From Asticcacaulis sp. (GTDB lineage Bacteria > Pseudomonadota > Alphaproteobacteria > Caulobacterales > Caulobacteraceae), in contig NZ_JAIXSV010000064.1 in the NCBI RefSeq assembly GCF_027484505.1, forward strand, positions 1 through 35,142: a stretch of DNA of 35,142 nucleotides, written 5' to 3'. The translations under genes and the position numbers were made by a program. Positions 7,868 to 15,774 of the stretch are shown in pieces (position 1 is the stretch's first letter; each line of letters starts with the position of its first letter). A model generated the notes under the pieces. The model was not told where the DNA came from, did no database searches, and saw only the letters and a list, made by a program, of their open reading frames with translations.

Positions 7868-7996
7868 TTATCTGACGTCCTGTGCGGATGTCGGTAGCTC
7901 TATTTGGATACTGACTTTCGCCAGCACAAAGAAAGCGATGATAAAAACTATCACCGCCAAAATCAGAAAAAGCCAACTTCTGTTTTTCTTCTGCAT
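7868..7996 (-). CDS. Very small single-pass membrane protein (42 aa), putative
   Basis: A 42-codon ORF starts MQKKNRSWLF and runs into a clean hydrophobic helix (LFLILAVIVFIIAFFVLA) before a short polar tail ending in DVR. The positive N-terminus followed by one helix is typical of real single-pass small membrane proteins. A G-rich stretch (GGGGGTCGGG) lies just before the ATG but is not a strong ribosome binding site. No family is recognised. It sits alone in the gap between the four-helix membrane gene and the repeat at 8075-8285. Confidence 0.45.
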   Translation of the reverse strand: MQKKNRSWLFLILAVIVFIIAFFVLAKVSIQIELPTSAQDVR

Positions 7997-8074
7997 CCCG
8001 ACCCCCTGCTGAACGGGTCTTGTATATCTCAGCCTCGGGCAGATTCAATATCTGGATGGATCGCGGATAAACCT

Positions 8075-8285
8075 CTCTCCTCCCTGTCGCGTCAGCGATG
8101 GGGAGGTGGATCCGAGTGAAACGAGGAGACGGAGGGGGATTGCGCCGTTGGTCGTCACATGTACGGCACTTTGGAGGTACGCACAACAAAGGCAGCAGCC
8201 AGCCCGTCTTCCGAGTCTCCCCCCTCCGTTCGCGATCATCCGCACCAGCGGCCCGGTCCCCACGGCAAGGCCGCAGGGAGGAGAG
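8075..8285. repeat. CCTCCC palindromic element abutting a stop codon
   Basis: 12-bp perfect outer arms (CTCTCCTCCCTG at 8075-8086, complement at 8274-8285) enclose degenerate inner arms (GACGGAGGGGG near 8130 and CCCCCCTCCG near 8219). The right end touches the TAA (8286-8288) of the next - strand gene. Confidence 0.75.
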
Positions 8286-8798
8286 TTAGCCTGACTTCTT
8301 ATACGGCGTACCGTCGGGCCATTTGCCTATGCGGGCGGCGCGTTGTTCGCGCATCTGCGCCTGTTTGTCGGCCCAGCCCTTTGACCACTCGCTGTGCGGA
8401 TTGGCGGCGGGCGTTACCCCCTCCACCCCTTCGGGGTCCCCCTCCCCCGCTATCGCAGAGGAGGATGTTATGCCTTTCTCCTCCCCTGTAAGCCCGTCAG
8501 GGCGCAACGGGGGAGGTGGATCGGCGCGGGAGCGGCGAGACGGAGGGGGCGCTTCAGTCGGCACCATTTCCTTGACGGGCTTCGGTTTTGCCTTCAGCAG
8601 CGGCGTGTAAAGCGCGCGCAACATCCGCTCGACGGCCATGATGGCGCGGGCGGTGCGGCCGATCTCTATGGCCGTGGTCGGGCGCGGTGCGGTTTCGAGC
8701 GCGGTCAGAATCTGATCCGCGAGACGCATCAGGCGGTCATAGGCCGCTGTGGGGTCAGCGGTGTGAGCGGCGGGGATGTGGGGGGCAATCTGTGTCAT
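8286..8798 (-). CDS. Hypothetical protein with an in-frame palindromic repeat insertion
   Basis: A 170-residue protein of unknown function. The N-terminal 75 residues (DRLMRLADQILTALE, TARAIMAVERMLRALY) look like a conserved amphipathic helical domain. The last 35 residues (WADKQAQMREQRAARIGKW) look like a conserved basic tail. Between them, residues of about 82-131 are low-complexity (PPPSRRSRADPPPPLRPDG, EGDPEGVEGVTP) and are encoded by a copy of the CCTCCCC palindromic element (8405-8553). The repeat stays open and in frame. The ORF has no signal peptide or membrane helix. The start at 8798 has no strong ribosome binding site. Confidence 0.6.
   Translation of the reverse strand: MTQIAPHIPAAHTADPTAAYDRLMRLADQILTALETAPRPTTAIEIGRTARAIMAVERMLRALYTPLLKAKPKPVKEMVPTEAPPPSRRSRADPPPPLRPDGLTGEEKGITSSSAIAGEGDPEGVEGVTPAANPHSEWSKGWADKQAQMREQRAARIGKWPDGTPYKKSG
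8405..8553. repeat. CCTCCCC palindromic element inside a coding region
   Basis: The stretch contains ACCCCCTCC near 8416, a second CCTCCCCC at 8440-8448, then CTCCTCCCCTG near 8478 with its partner GGGGGAGGTGGA near 8509. It ends in GAGACGGAGGGGGCGC, as in the intergenic copy at 8075-8285. It shares the base pattern of the intergenic elements but lies wholly within the ORF at 8286-8798. Confidence 0.75.
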
Positions 8799-8898
8799 GG
8801 GCTCAGCATGACAGAGGTTTCTGCGGCGGGGACAGATGCCTCGAAAATGCGATTAAGCGGTTGAAATTGTGTATGTCTGAGCGGGGATAGATTTTTTC

Positions 8899-9228
8899 GC
8901 CACGGATAGACACGGATGGCGGGCTTCGCCCGCCTGACACAGATGGTCCGCGCACCGACCCTCTCAAATGCACCATTAGATCGGATGACTTTTAATGGAC
9001 TCTCCGTTCAAGCACCTCCCCTGATTTCAGGGGAGGTGGATTTGACGCCGCTCAGGCGTCAAAGACGGTGGGGTTAATACCACCGCATTAACCCCACCCG
9101 GCGCTGCGCGCCACCCTCCCCTGAAATCAGGGGAGGCGCTGTAGCGCTATGCCGTTTCCACCTAAAATCATTTCACCTACATCCGTGCAGGCCGCGCATA
9201 AGCGCGGCCATCCGTGTCTATCCGTGGC
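8899..9228. repeat. Nested palindrome: CCACGGATAGACACGG arms around a CCTCCCC element
   Basis: Perfect 22-bp outer arms lie at 8899-8920 and 9207-9228. Within them a complete CCTCCCC-family element spans 9013-9136, with hairpin arms CACCTCCCCTGATTTCAGG at one end and its counterpart at the other. The central segments GGTGGGGTTAAT and ATTAACCCCACC are complementary. The 500-bp gap between flanking genes (8799-9298) holds no credible gene. Confidence 0.85.
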
Positions 9229-9298
9229 TAACTCAAACCCTGTTTCCCTAATGCGCAAAATCGCGTTAGATGCGCGCTAAAAGGTCAAGGGAGTCGTC

Positions 9299-10543
9299 AT
9301 GTCCATTCTGAACCGCCGCGCGCTGATGTCGGGGCTGACCGCCGCCGGAGCCGCGCTCACCCTTCCTGCGCTGGCTCGAACAACCCCGCACTGGACGCCC
9401 TCATGGTACGCTGCACCGGAACCCTCCGGCAACAAGGCGCAGGCGCAGGACCTCACCCTGCGTCAGATCGTGCGCCTCAGCGCGGGTGGCAATGCTGTGC
9501 GTATCCGCCTGTCCAATGCCTATGGCGACACGCCGCTGCGCATCGACGCGTTGCGCGTCGCGCACCGCCTGTCCGGCGCGCGTATCGACCACCAAAGCGA
9601 CCGCGCCGCGACCTTCGACGGCCAGACCGCTGTGATGATCCCGCCGGGGGCCTATGTCCTCAGCGACCCGATGACCCTGACGGTGGCGGCCCACAGCGAC
9701 CTCGCCGTCAGCCTGTACGTCAAAGGCCCCGCCCCCCTGACCACCCTGCACGAAATCCAGCGCAGCGCCCTTTACGTCGCCAACGGGCAGCAAACGGCGG
9801 CCGCCGAACTGCCCACCGCCAAGACCGATATTGGCATCGGCAATGCCTTCCCGTGGGTGTCAGGCGTCGAGGTCGCCACCCCCAACACGCAGGCACTGGT
9901 GGCCTTTGGCGACTCGATCACCGACGGCTATGGTATCACGCCGGATCAGGGCAGGACCTGGCCGGACGTGCTGAGCCAGCGCCTCAGCGCCGCCCGCATC
10001 CCTCTGAGCGTTGTCAATGCCGGCATCAGCGGCAACCGGCTTCTCAATCACGGCACCTGGGCGCGGTTCGGTAGCGGCGCTCTGGCGCGCTTTGACCGCG
10101 ACGTGCTGGCGCAGCCCAATGTCGCCGCTGTGGCGCTGCTGATCGGCATTAACGACCTCGGCCACGCGGGCGGCCCGGACAGTGCCGGTTACGCTCCGCT
10201 GGACGACCTGAAGATGGGTCTGAGCCAGATCGCTGCGCGCGCGCAGGCGCACGGCATCCGCACCTATGCGGGGACGCTGACGCCGTTCAAGGGCACGGCC
10301 TTCAAGGACTATTACAGCGACGAGAAGGAGACGCGGCGCGTGGCGCTGAATGCGTGGCTGCGCGGCACCGATGTCTTTGATGGCCTGTTTGATTTCGACA
10401 AGGCGCTGGAAGACCCGGCGCGTCCCGGTTGGCTTCTGCCGGGGCTGGGCATGGCCGACAACCTGCACCCCAATGACGCCGGGGCGGCGAAGATGGCGCA
10501 GTCGATCCCGCTCGATTCTTTCGGATGGGCGCGCAAAGCCTGA
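9299..10543 (+). CDS. Exported SGNH/GDSL-family hydrolase
   Basis: A 414-residue protein with a twin-arginine-like signal (LNRRALMSGLTAAGAALTLP, cleavage likely after ALA near residue 26). The four SGNH blocks are visible: block I AFGDSITDGYG (nucleophile Ser206), block II SGNRLLNHG, block III IGINDLGH, block V DNLHPNDAG carrying the catalytic Asp and His. The first 190 residues form an extra N-terminal beta domain, seen in polysaccharide-acting carbohydrate esterases of this group. It probably deacetylates or de-esterifies plant or bacterial glycans in the periplasm or outside the cell. The start ATG at 9299 follows AAGGGAG. The signal resembles that of the GH27 gene at 25607. Confidence 0.85.
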   Translation: MSILNRRALMSGLTAAGAALTLPALARTTPHWTPSWYAAPEPSGNKAQAQDLTLRQIVRLSAGGNAVRIRLSNAYGDTPLRIDALRVAHRLSGARIDHQSDRAATFDGQTAVMIPPGAYVLSDPMTLTVAAHSDLAVSLYVKGPAPLTTLHEIQRSALYVANGQQTAAAELPTAKTDIGIGNAFPWVSGVEVATPNTQALVAFGDSITDGYGITPDQGRTWPDVLSQRLSAARIPLSVVNAGISGNRLLNHGTWARFGSGALARFDRDVLAQPNVAAVALLIGINDLGHAGGPDSAGYAPLDDLKMGLSQIAARAQAHGIRTYAGTLTPFKGTAFKDYYSDEKETRRVALNAWLRGTDVFDGLFDFDKALEDPARPGWLLPGLGMADNLHPNDAGAAKMAQSIPLDSFGWARKA

Positions 10544-10581
10544 TTAGGCTGCGGTGACGATTTAAGATTTAATGCGGTTCT

Positions 10582-10742
10582 TTTCTCCTCCCTACGAAGT
10601 GGGGTATAGCGTAGCGAAAGTATAGCTTTCGCAAGCGATGGGCAGCGAGCGAAGCGAAGCTGACGGAGGGGTACACTTACCTGAGAAGATACTCCTCCGC
10701 CTCGTAAACTCGGCACCTCCCCATAAAATGGGGAGGAGGAAG
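10582..10742. repeat. CCTCCC palindromic element, diverged copy
   Basis: The left arm TTCTCCTCCCTACGAAGTGG and the right arm CACCTCCCCATAAAATGG plus GGAGGAGGA are partly complementary. The middle contains the AGCGAGCGAAGCGAAGCTGA and CGGAGGGG segments typical of the family. It occupies most of the gap between the hydrolase (+) and the GGDEF-EAL gene (-), which converge here. Confidence 0.7.
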
Positions 10743-10778
10743 ATCGAGAAGGTTATTTCGTCACCACGGTGTAAACAC

Positions 10779-12743
10779 CTAACCCGCCTTTTTCAGCCCC
10801 TCGCGCCACGACTCCGCGTCCAGATAGGCGTTGATCGCCTCGTTACGCATGGGCTGTGAGAAATAATAGCCCTGAATATAGCGCGCGCCGATCTCTTCCA
10901 GACGGCACAGTTCCGCCGCCGTCTCGACGCCCTCGATGACGTGATCGAGCGACAGGTTACCGCACAGGTCGATCAGCGTCTTGACGATCTTTACCGTCGA
11001 GTCGTGGCGCAGAAGCTGGGTCACGAAGCTGCGGTCGATCTTGATCTTGTCCACCGGCAGGCGATGGATATAGCCGAAGCTGGAATAGCCTGAGCCAAAG
11101 TCATCGAGCGCGATGCGGCTGCCCATGCCTTTCAGCAGGGCCAGCGCCTCCAGCGCCTGATCGAAATCGCTGAGCATGGCGGTTTCGGTGATTTCGAACT
11201 CGATGCGCTTCGGATCGACGCCCGACGCCTGCACCGTGTCGCAGATGCGCGCAATGGCCGGCAGCGAGCGCAGGTCGCGCGCCGACAGGTTGAACGACAC
11301 ACGCATATCGTTCGGCCAGTCGCGCACCGCCACCAGCGCCTTGCGCAGCAAAATCAAAGTGATGTCGCTGATCAGGCCCGAGCGTTCGGCGGCGCGGATG
11401 AAGATGTCCGGCCGCACCGGCCCCAGCTTTTCCGACTGCCAGCGGGCGAGCGCCTCGAAGCTGACCGTGCGCTGCGCCTTGAGGTCGATCTGCGGCTGGA
11501 AGACGATATAGAGTTCACTTTCGAGATCGGACGATCGCAGCGTCTGATCCACGGCGCCGAAATCCTGCATCTCGTTTTCGTGGCGGCGGTCAAAGATAAC
11601 CGGCGCGCCGCGCAGGTTCTGCTTGGCGTAATAAAGCGCGTAGTCGGCGCGCTCCAGCATCTGCGAAGCGTTCCACTGGGCGTCGGGGTCCGAATGCACG
11701 AAGCCGACCGAACCGGAAATATTGGCGCAGACGCCGCCGCCAAGCACATAGGTTTCGCGCAAGGTATCGCAGAGGTCTTCGCCAAAACGGCGCAGATCGT
11801 CGTCAGGCATCTGCCCGTTGAGAATAAGGGAAAACTCATCGCCGCCCAGCCGCGCTACGACACCGCGCGACCCCACAACGGCGCGCAAACGCTTGCCGAC
11901 CTCGATCAGCAGGGCATCGCCAACGCTGTGCCCATAGAGGTCATTGACCGGTTTGAAGCCGTCGAGATCAATCAGTCCCAGATCAAAGGCGTGCCCGTTT
12001 TTGGCCCCCACCAGCGCCACATCCAGCTCGGTGAAAAAGCTGCGGCGGTTGGGCAGACCGGTCAGGGCGTCGTAATGGGCCAGAATCTGCGCCTCGTGCC
12101 GGTGCTTTTCCGCCACCAGCCGCGCATGAACGGCGCGAAAAATCGTGCTGCGCATAATGCCGGCCATGCCCAGCGCCGTGACAATACCGCCGATACCGAC
12201 CCAGATGTGCTGCTTGAGCACCGGGAAACCGGCGTGATGGGCCATGACAAACATGGTGCCAGTAGCCAGAAACGACGTCGGCACCACAACCCGCAGCGAC
12301 ACCGCCGAGGTGGCGAAGACCAGGGTCATCAGCACAAAATAGATCAGCTTGGCCGGTACAAAGTGCAGGTACTGAGACACCACCACATTGGTGTACATCA
12401 AAAGACTGACGATCAAAGTGACGATTTCCAGCCGTTGCACGCTTTCGGTCCAGCGCGTCCAGCGGAAAAAGGACAGGCAGGTCACAGCCGTCAGCCCCCC
12501 CAGACCGGCCATGATCGGCAGGTCCATCCCTTTTTCATAGAAAAAGTGAGAGATAAAAATGACGATATAATAGCTGCCGACCACCCCGCACAGACCACGC
12601 ACGACCGGGCGCAACGCAATCGCGCGCTGACGCCTCAACTCCGCCGTATCGACTTCGCTCTGTCTGTGACTCGCCTTCAGACGGCGCAACAGCCGGTAAG
12701 CATACCGACGCAAGTCTCCGGTGCGTTCGGCCAGTGACAGCAT
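10779..12743 (-). CDS. Membrane-anchored GGDEF-EAL cyclic-di-GMP enzyme
   Basis: A 654-residue protein. Residues 42-205 form about six membrane helices, a GGDEF domain follows (LTGLPNRRSFF at 228, GGDEF at 300-304), then an EAL domain. The EAL active-site residues are intact: E430-A-L in FEALARW, N485, E520 in ITETA, DDFGSG 547-552, K568 and E604. The inhibitory RxxD I-site five residues before GGDEF is absent (GSRG instead). The protein can therefore plausibly both make (diguanylate cyclase) and hydrolyse (phosphodiesterase) cyclic-di-GMP, and the dominant activity is unknown. It is divergent from the pmbA gene. No sensory domain is obvious beyond the membrane part. Confidence 0.92.
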   Translation of the reverse strand: MLSLAERTGDLRRYAYRLLRRLKASHRQSEVDTAELRRQRAIALRPVVRGLCGVVGSYYIVIFISHFFYEKGMDLPIMAGLGGLTAVTCLSFFRWTRWTESVQRLEIVTLIVSLLMYTNVVVSQYLHFVPAKLIYFVLMTLVFATSAVSLRVVVPTSFLATGTMFVMAHHAGFPVLKQHIWVGIGGIVTALGMAGIMRSTIFRAVHARLVAEKHRHEAQILAHYDALTGLPNRRSFFTELDVALVGAKNGHAFDLGLIDLDGFKPVNDLYGHSVGDALLIEVGKRLRAVVGSRGVVARLGGDEFSLILNGQMPDDDLRRFGEDLCDTLRETYVLGGGVCANISGSVGFVHSDPDAQWNASQMLERADYALYYAKQNLRGAPVIFDRRHENEMQDFGAVDQTLRSSDLESELYIVFQPQIDLKAQRTVSFEALARWQSEKLGPVRPDIFIRAAERSGLISDITLILLRKALVAVRDWPNDMRVSFNLSARDLRSLPAIARICDTVQASGVDPKRIEFEITETAMLSDFDQALEALALLKGMGSRIALDDFGSGYSSFGYIHRLPVDKIKIDRSFVTQLLRHDSTVKIVKTLIDLCGNLSLDHVIEGVETAAELCRLEEIGARYIQGYYFSQPMRNEAINAYLDAESWREGLKKAG

Positions 12744-12932
12744 AAGACCCCTGCAGGATGACGCGCAGTCAACAGAGCCTGCGCCACAGAGGTCACAACC
12801 TAGAGGAATGCCCTAAAGATTATACTAATCTGTAGGAAATAATCCTGTAAAACAAGGTTATAATATGCTTTGCGGGGAATCGTTCCAATTGAGACTTGCG
12901 CCCCGCCCCCCGGCGCGCCTAAGAAAGACCTT

Positions 12933-14300
12933 ATGCTGCACACGCAAACAGACACCCCCGCCCGCACCGATTCTACGGCGTTGCTTGCGCACGTCATCGG
13001 TCTGGCACGGGCGCAAGGCGCAGATGCCGCCGAAGCCGTCTATTCTCAAAGCCGCTCACTCAGCGTCGGCGTGCGCAAGGGGGCGGTGGAAACCGTCGAA
13101 AGCGATGAGGCCACCGATCTGGGGCTGCGCGTGTTTGTCGGTCGGAAACAGGCCGTCGTCTCCGTCTCCGAATTTTCCGAGCGCACGCTGGCGCGGCTGG
13201 TCGAACGCTGCGTCGCCATGGCGCGGCTGGCCCCGGATGACGCCTATGCCGGTCTGGCCGATCCGGCGCTACTGTGGCGCGGCGACGGTGTTGATCTGGA
13301 TATTTTCGACCCCACCGAACTGAGCGCCGACGCTTTGCGCGAACGGGCACTGGCCTGTGAGGCCGCGGGCCTGATCGACCCGCGCCTGCAAAGCGATGCG
13401 GCCAGCGCGGGCCAGAGCTTCACCCGCTGGCAGCTTCTCACCTCGGACGGCTTTGAAGGCCACCACCGCACCAGCCTGTCGTTTCAGTCGGCGCGCCTGA
13501 TCGCCACGGACGAAACCGGCGGCATGGAGCGCGATGGCGAAGGCCGCTCGACCCGCTACCTGTCCGATTTGCCCACCCCCGAAGCCACCGGTGCCCTCGC
13601 CGCCGAACGCGCCTTGAAAGCCTTGGGCGCGCGCAAGATCGACAGCCGCACGGCCCCGGTCCTGTTCGAACCGCGCACGGCCAAGTCGCTGATCGGCCTG
13701 TTTCTGGGGGCCATTTCCGGTCCGTCCGTGGCGCGCGGCTCCAGCTATCTGAAAGACAAGCTGGGCCAGCGCCTGTTCGCACCCGGTGTGCACATCATCG
13801 ACGATCCGTTGCGCCCGCGTGGTCTGAGCTCGTGCCTCTATGACGACGAAGGCGTGGCCGTGCGGGAACGTCACCTGATCGAAGACGGCGTCCTGACCAC
13901 CTGGCTGCTCAACAGCGCCGCCGGGCGGCAACTGGGCATGGCTTCGACCGGCCACGCCTCGCGTTCTCTGGCGCATCCGGCAGGGGTTTCGGCGCACAAT
14001 GTGACGCTCAGCCCCGGTACGCGCTCGCCCGCCGACCTGATGAAAGCGGCCGGTTCGGGGGTGCTGATCACCTCGATGTTCGGCCCCAGCGTCAATTCGG
14101 ACACCGGCGACTGGTCCGCCGGGGCATCAGGCTTTGTGTTTGAAAACGGCGAACTGACCCACCCGGTCAATGAAATCACCGTCGCCGGCAATCTGATCGA
14201 CATTTTCGCGCGCCTTGAGCCCGCCTCAGACCTTGAGATCAAGGGGACGCTCGATACCCCCTCGATTCTGGTCGATAGCCTGAGCATCGGGGGCAAATGA
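12933..14300 (+). CDS. pmbA: PmbA/TldE, TldD-partner metalloprotease subunit
   Basis: A 455-residue protein of the TldD/PmbA family. Visible family blocks are the N-terminal AEAVYSQSRSLSVGVRKGAVETVE, the GLRVFVGRKQAVVSVSEFS strand, and the C-terminal GVLITSMFGPSVNSDTGDWSAG...FVFENGELTHPVNEITVAGN. The HExxxH zinc motif of TldD is absent, as expected for PmbA/TldE. In the known heterodimer TldE pairs with TldD to trim unfolded peptides. No tldD is in the window. I prefer the start at 12933 over 12870 because homology-like sequence begins there. The stop overlaps the next gene's ATG by 4 bases (ATGA), indicating translational coupling. Confidence 0.88.
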   Translation: MLHTQTDTPARTDSTALLAHVIGLARAQGADAAEAVYSQSRSLSVGVRKGAVETVESDEATDLGLRVFVGRKQAVVSVSEFSERTLARLVERCVAMARLAPDDAYAGLADPALLWRGDGVDLDIFDPTELSADALRERALACEAAGLIDPRLQSDAASAGQSFTRWQLLTSDGFEGHHRTSLSFQSARLIATDETGGMERDGEGRSTRYLSDLPTPEATGALAAERALKALGARKIDSRTAPVLFEPRTAKSLIGLFLGAISGPSVARGSSYLKDKLGQRLFAPGVHIIDDPLRPRGLSSCLYDDEGVAVRERHLIEDGVLTTWLLNSAAGRQLGMASTGHASRSLAHPAGVSAHNVTLSPGTRSPADLMKAAGSGVLITSMFGPSVNSDTGDWSAGASGFVFENGELTHPVNEITVAGNLIDIFARLEPASDLEIKGTLDTPSILVDSLSIGGK

Positions 14301-15112
14301 TGAGCCGGGCCGCGCCGACGCTTCAGGACGAGCTTGATCTGCTGATCGACCGGGCGCGGCGCGCCGGGGCGCTGGCCCAGCACCTCAAGGCGCAGGGGCT
14401 GAATATCTCTTATAAATCCGACGGCTCCATCGTCACCAATGCCGATCTGGAGGTCGATCTGTGGCTGAAGGAGGCGCTTTTGGACGCGCGCCCCGGCTAT
14501 GGCTGGCAGAGCGAGGAATCGCCCGACACGCCCGCGCGCCTGACGCAGTCACACCTGTTCGTGCTCGACCCCATCGACGGCACGATGGGCTTCACCAAAG
14601 GCTCCCCCTACTGGACCATCGCCCTGTGTCTGGTGCAGGCGCGACAGCCCGTCGCCGCCGTGGTCTATGCGCCCGACGCTCAGGAAATGTACAGCGCCGG
14701 CAAGGGGTTGGGCGCGTTTTTGAACGGTGAGCCCATCCGCGCTTCCGCCACCACCGACCTCAGCGTGGCGCAGGGTATCGGCGATGCCCGCCTGTTCGGC
14801 CGCGACATCTGGCCGGAGCCGTGGCCGAAGATGAGCATAACCTCTCGCCCCTCGGTCGCCTATCGGATGGTGTGCGTGGCGGCGGGCCGTGCCGATTTCA
14901 CAATGGCCCTGACGCCCAAGCGCGACTGGGATGTGGCGGCGGCCACCCTGATCTGCCATGAGGCCGGGGCCATCGTCTCCGACCATCTGGGGCAGGCCTA
15001 TGACTTCAATGCGCCCGACAGCCTCAAGGCCTCGCTGATCTGCGCCAATGCCGGTCTTTACCCCGAAATCCGGCGCCGTTGCGCCGCCCTTCCCTCCCTC
15101 GAAACCCTCTGA
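14297..15112 (+). CDS. CysQ-like 3'(2'),5'-bisphosphate nucleotidase / inositol monophosphatase family
   Basis: A 271-residue protein with all inositol monophosphatase signatures. The metal-binding Glu lies in GWQSEESPD, the motif DPIDGTMGFTKGSPYWTIAL contains DPIDGT, and the C-terminal WDVAAATLICHEAGA contains the conserved WDxAA. The family is Mg2+-dependent and Li+-sensitive. CysQ-type members hydrolyse 3'-phosphoadenosine 5'-phosphate. The position between pmbA and DUF4170, just before lipid A genes, is a conserved alphaproteobacterial arrangement as I recall it. It begins inside the pmbA stop codon (ATGA) and is 10 bases upstream of DUF4170. Confidence 0.88.
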   Translation: MMSRAAPTLQDELDLLIDRARRAGALAQHLKAQGLNISYKSDGSIVTNADLEVDLWLKEALLDARPGYGWQSEESPDTPARLTQSHLFVLDPIDGTMGFTKGSPYWTIALCLVQARQPVAAVVYAPDAQEMYSAGKGLGAFLNGEPIRASATTDLSVAQGIGDARLFGRDIWPEPWPKMSITSRPSVAYRMVCVAAGRADFTMALTPKRDWDVAAATLICHEAGAIVSDHLGQAYDFNAPDSLKASLICANAGLYPEIRRRCAALPSLETL

Positions 15113-15122
15113 GAGTTTGACC

Positions 15123-15347
15123 ATGAGCGACAAACAACTGCTTCACATCGTTATCGGCGGCGAACTGCAAGCCCCCGGCGGCACAGACTTCAAAGACCTC
15201 AAGGCGGTCGAATTTGTCGGCGCCTATGCCAGCTACGAAGAAGCCAAAACCGCCTGGCGCGCCAAGGCGCAATCGACGGTCGATAACGCCCTGATGCGCT
15301 ATTTCGTCATCCACGCCCATCGCCTGCTGAACCCGGCCAACGATTAA
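15123..15347 (+). CDS. DUF4170 family small protein
   Basis: A 74-residue soluble protein with the pattern LLHIVIGGEL, VEFVGAYASYEEAKTAWRAKAQ, TVDNALMRYFVIHAHRLL, which matches DUF4170. Function is unknown. In alphaproteobacteria the family sits in lipid A/LPS neighbourhoods next to an inositol monophosphatase and waaA, as here, so a regulatory or accessory role in envelope biogenesis is possible. The start chosen is 15123 (ATGAGCGAC), 10 bases after the CysQ stop; an in-frame start at 15048 would lie inside cysQ. Confidence 0.85.
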   Translation: MSDKQLLHIVIGGELQAPGGTDFKDLKAVEFVGAYASYEEAKTAWRAKAQSTVDNALMRYFVIHAHRLLNPAND

Positions 15348-15352
15348 TTCTT

Positions 15353-15382
15353 CACCTCCACATCGAAAGCGATGTGGAGGTG
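15353..15382. terminator. Bidirectional hairpin terminator
   Basis: A perfect 13-bp stem (CACCTCCACATCG, loop AAAG, complement) lies between the convergent DUF4170 (+) and lipoprotein (-) genes, 5 bases after the DUF4170 stop. On the + strand only three T residues follow the stem, so a canonical U-tract is weak. Confidence 0.65.
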
Positions 15383-15390
15383 GTTTGACC

Positions 15391-15705
15391 TCAGTTCTTC
15401 GTCGGAGTCACCGCCGTGCCGCGCGGCAGCGGCTCCGGGCGTGAGCTATTGTCCTTCCACATCAGCGTGTTGAGACAGTCGGCGTCGCCCAGCACCAAAA
15501 GCGCCGATTGCTGACACTTGGCCTGCGCCTCGGTGACGCAATAGGCCTTGCCGTTGGCGTCCTTGGTAAAGACCAGATCGCGCGCCTTGCACGCCTTGGG
15601 CGACGGCAGGGTGGCCTGCGGGCTGCCCGCCATGGGTTCGGGCGTCGAAGCACAGCCCGTCAGGGCCAAAGCCGTCAACGTCATAGCGATGAATTTCAGC
15701 GACAT
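15391..15705 (-). CDS. Small lipoprotein
   Basis: A 104-residue protein beginning MSLKFIAMTLTALALTGCAS, with a signal peptide and lipobox LTGC. The lipidated Cys is about residue 18. The mature part has several Cys (KACKARD, AYCVTEAQAKCQQS, DADCLNTLMW), suggesting disulfides in the periplasm. No family recognised. I chose the ATG at 15705, where GGGG lies about 8 bases upstream. The alternative ATG at 15711 also gives a signal peptide. It is divergent from no gene and lies downstream of the phosphatase. Confidence 0.75.
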   Translation of the reverse strand: MSLKFIAMTLTALALTGCASTPEPMAGSPQATLPSPKACKARDLVFTKDANGKAYCVTEAQAKCQQSALLVLGDADCLNTLMWKDNSSRPEPLPRGTAVTPTKN

Positions 15706-15774
15706 GGCCATACCCCGTTTCGATGAACCTAAGCCGAAAACGTGCGCGAAAAAGGGCGAAGGCGCAACCACCAC

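Noticed and set aside
7773-8189. - strand open frame of 138 codons over the gap after the four-helix membrane gene
   Set aside because: It runs through the repeat element and reads the small membrane ORF out of frame. Its translation has no pattern.
11580-12737. + strand open frame (385 codons) inside the GGDEF-EAL gene
   Set aside because: It is antisense to a clearly recognisable c-di-GMP protein, and its translation is rich in Gln, Arg and His with no motif.
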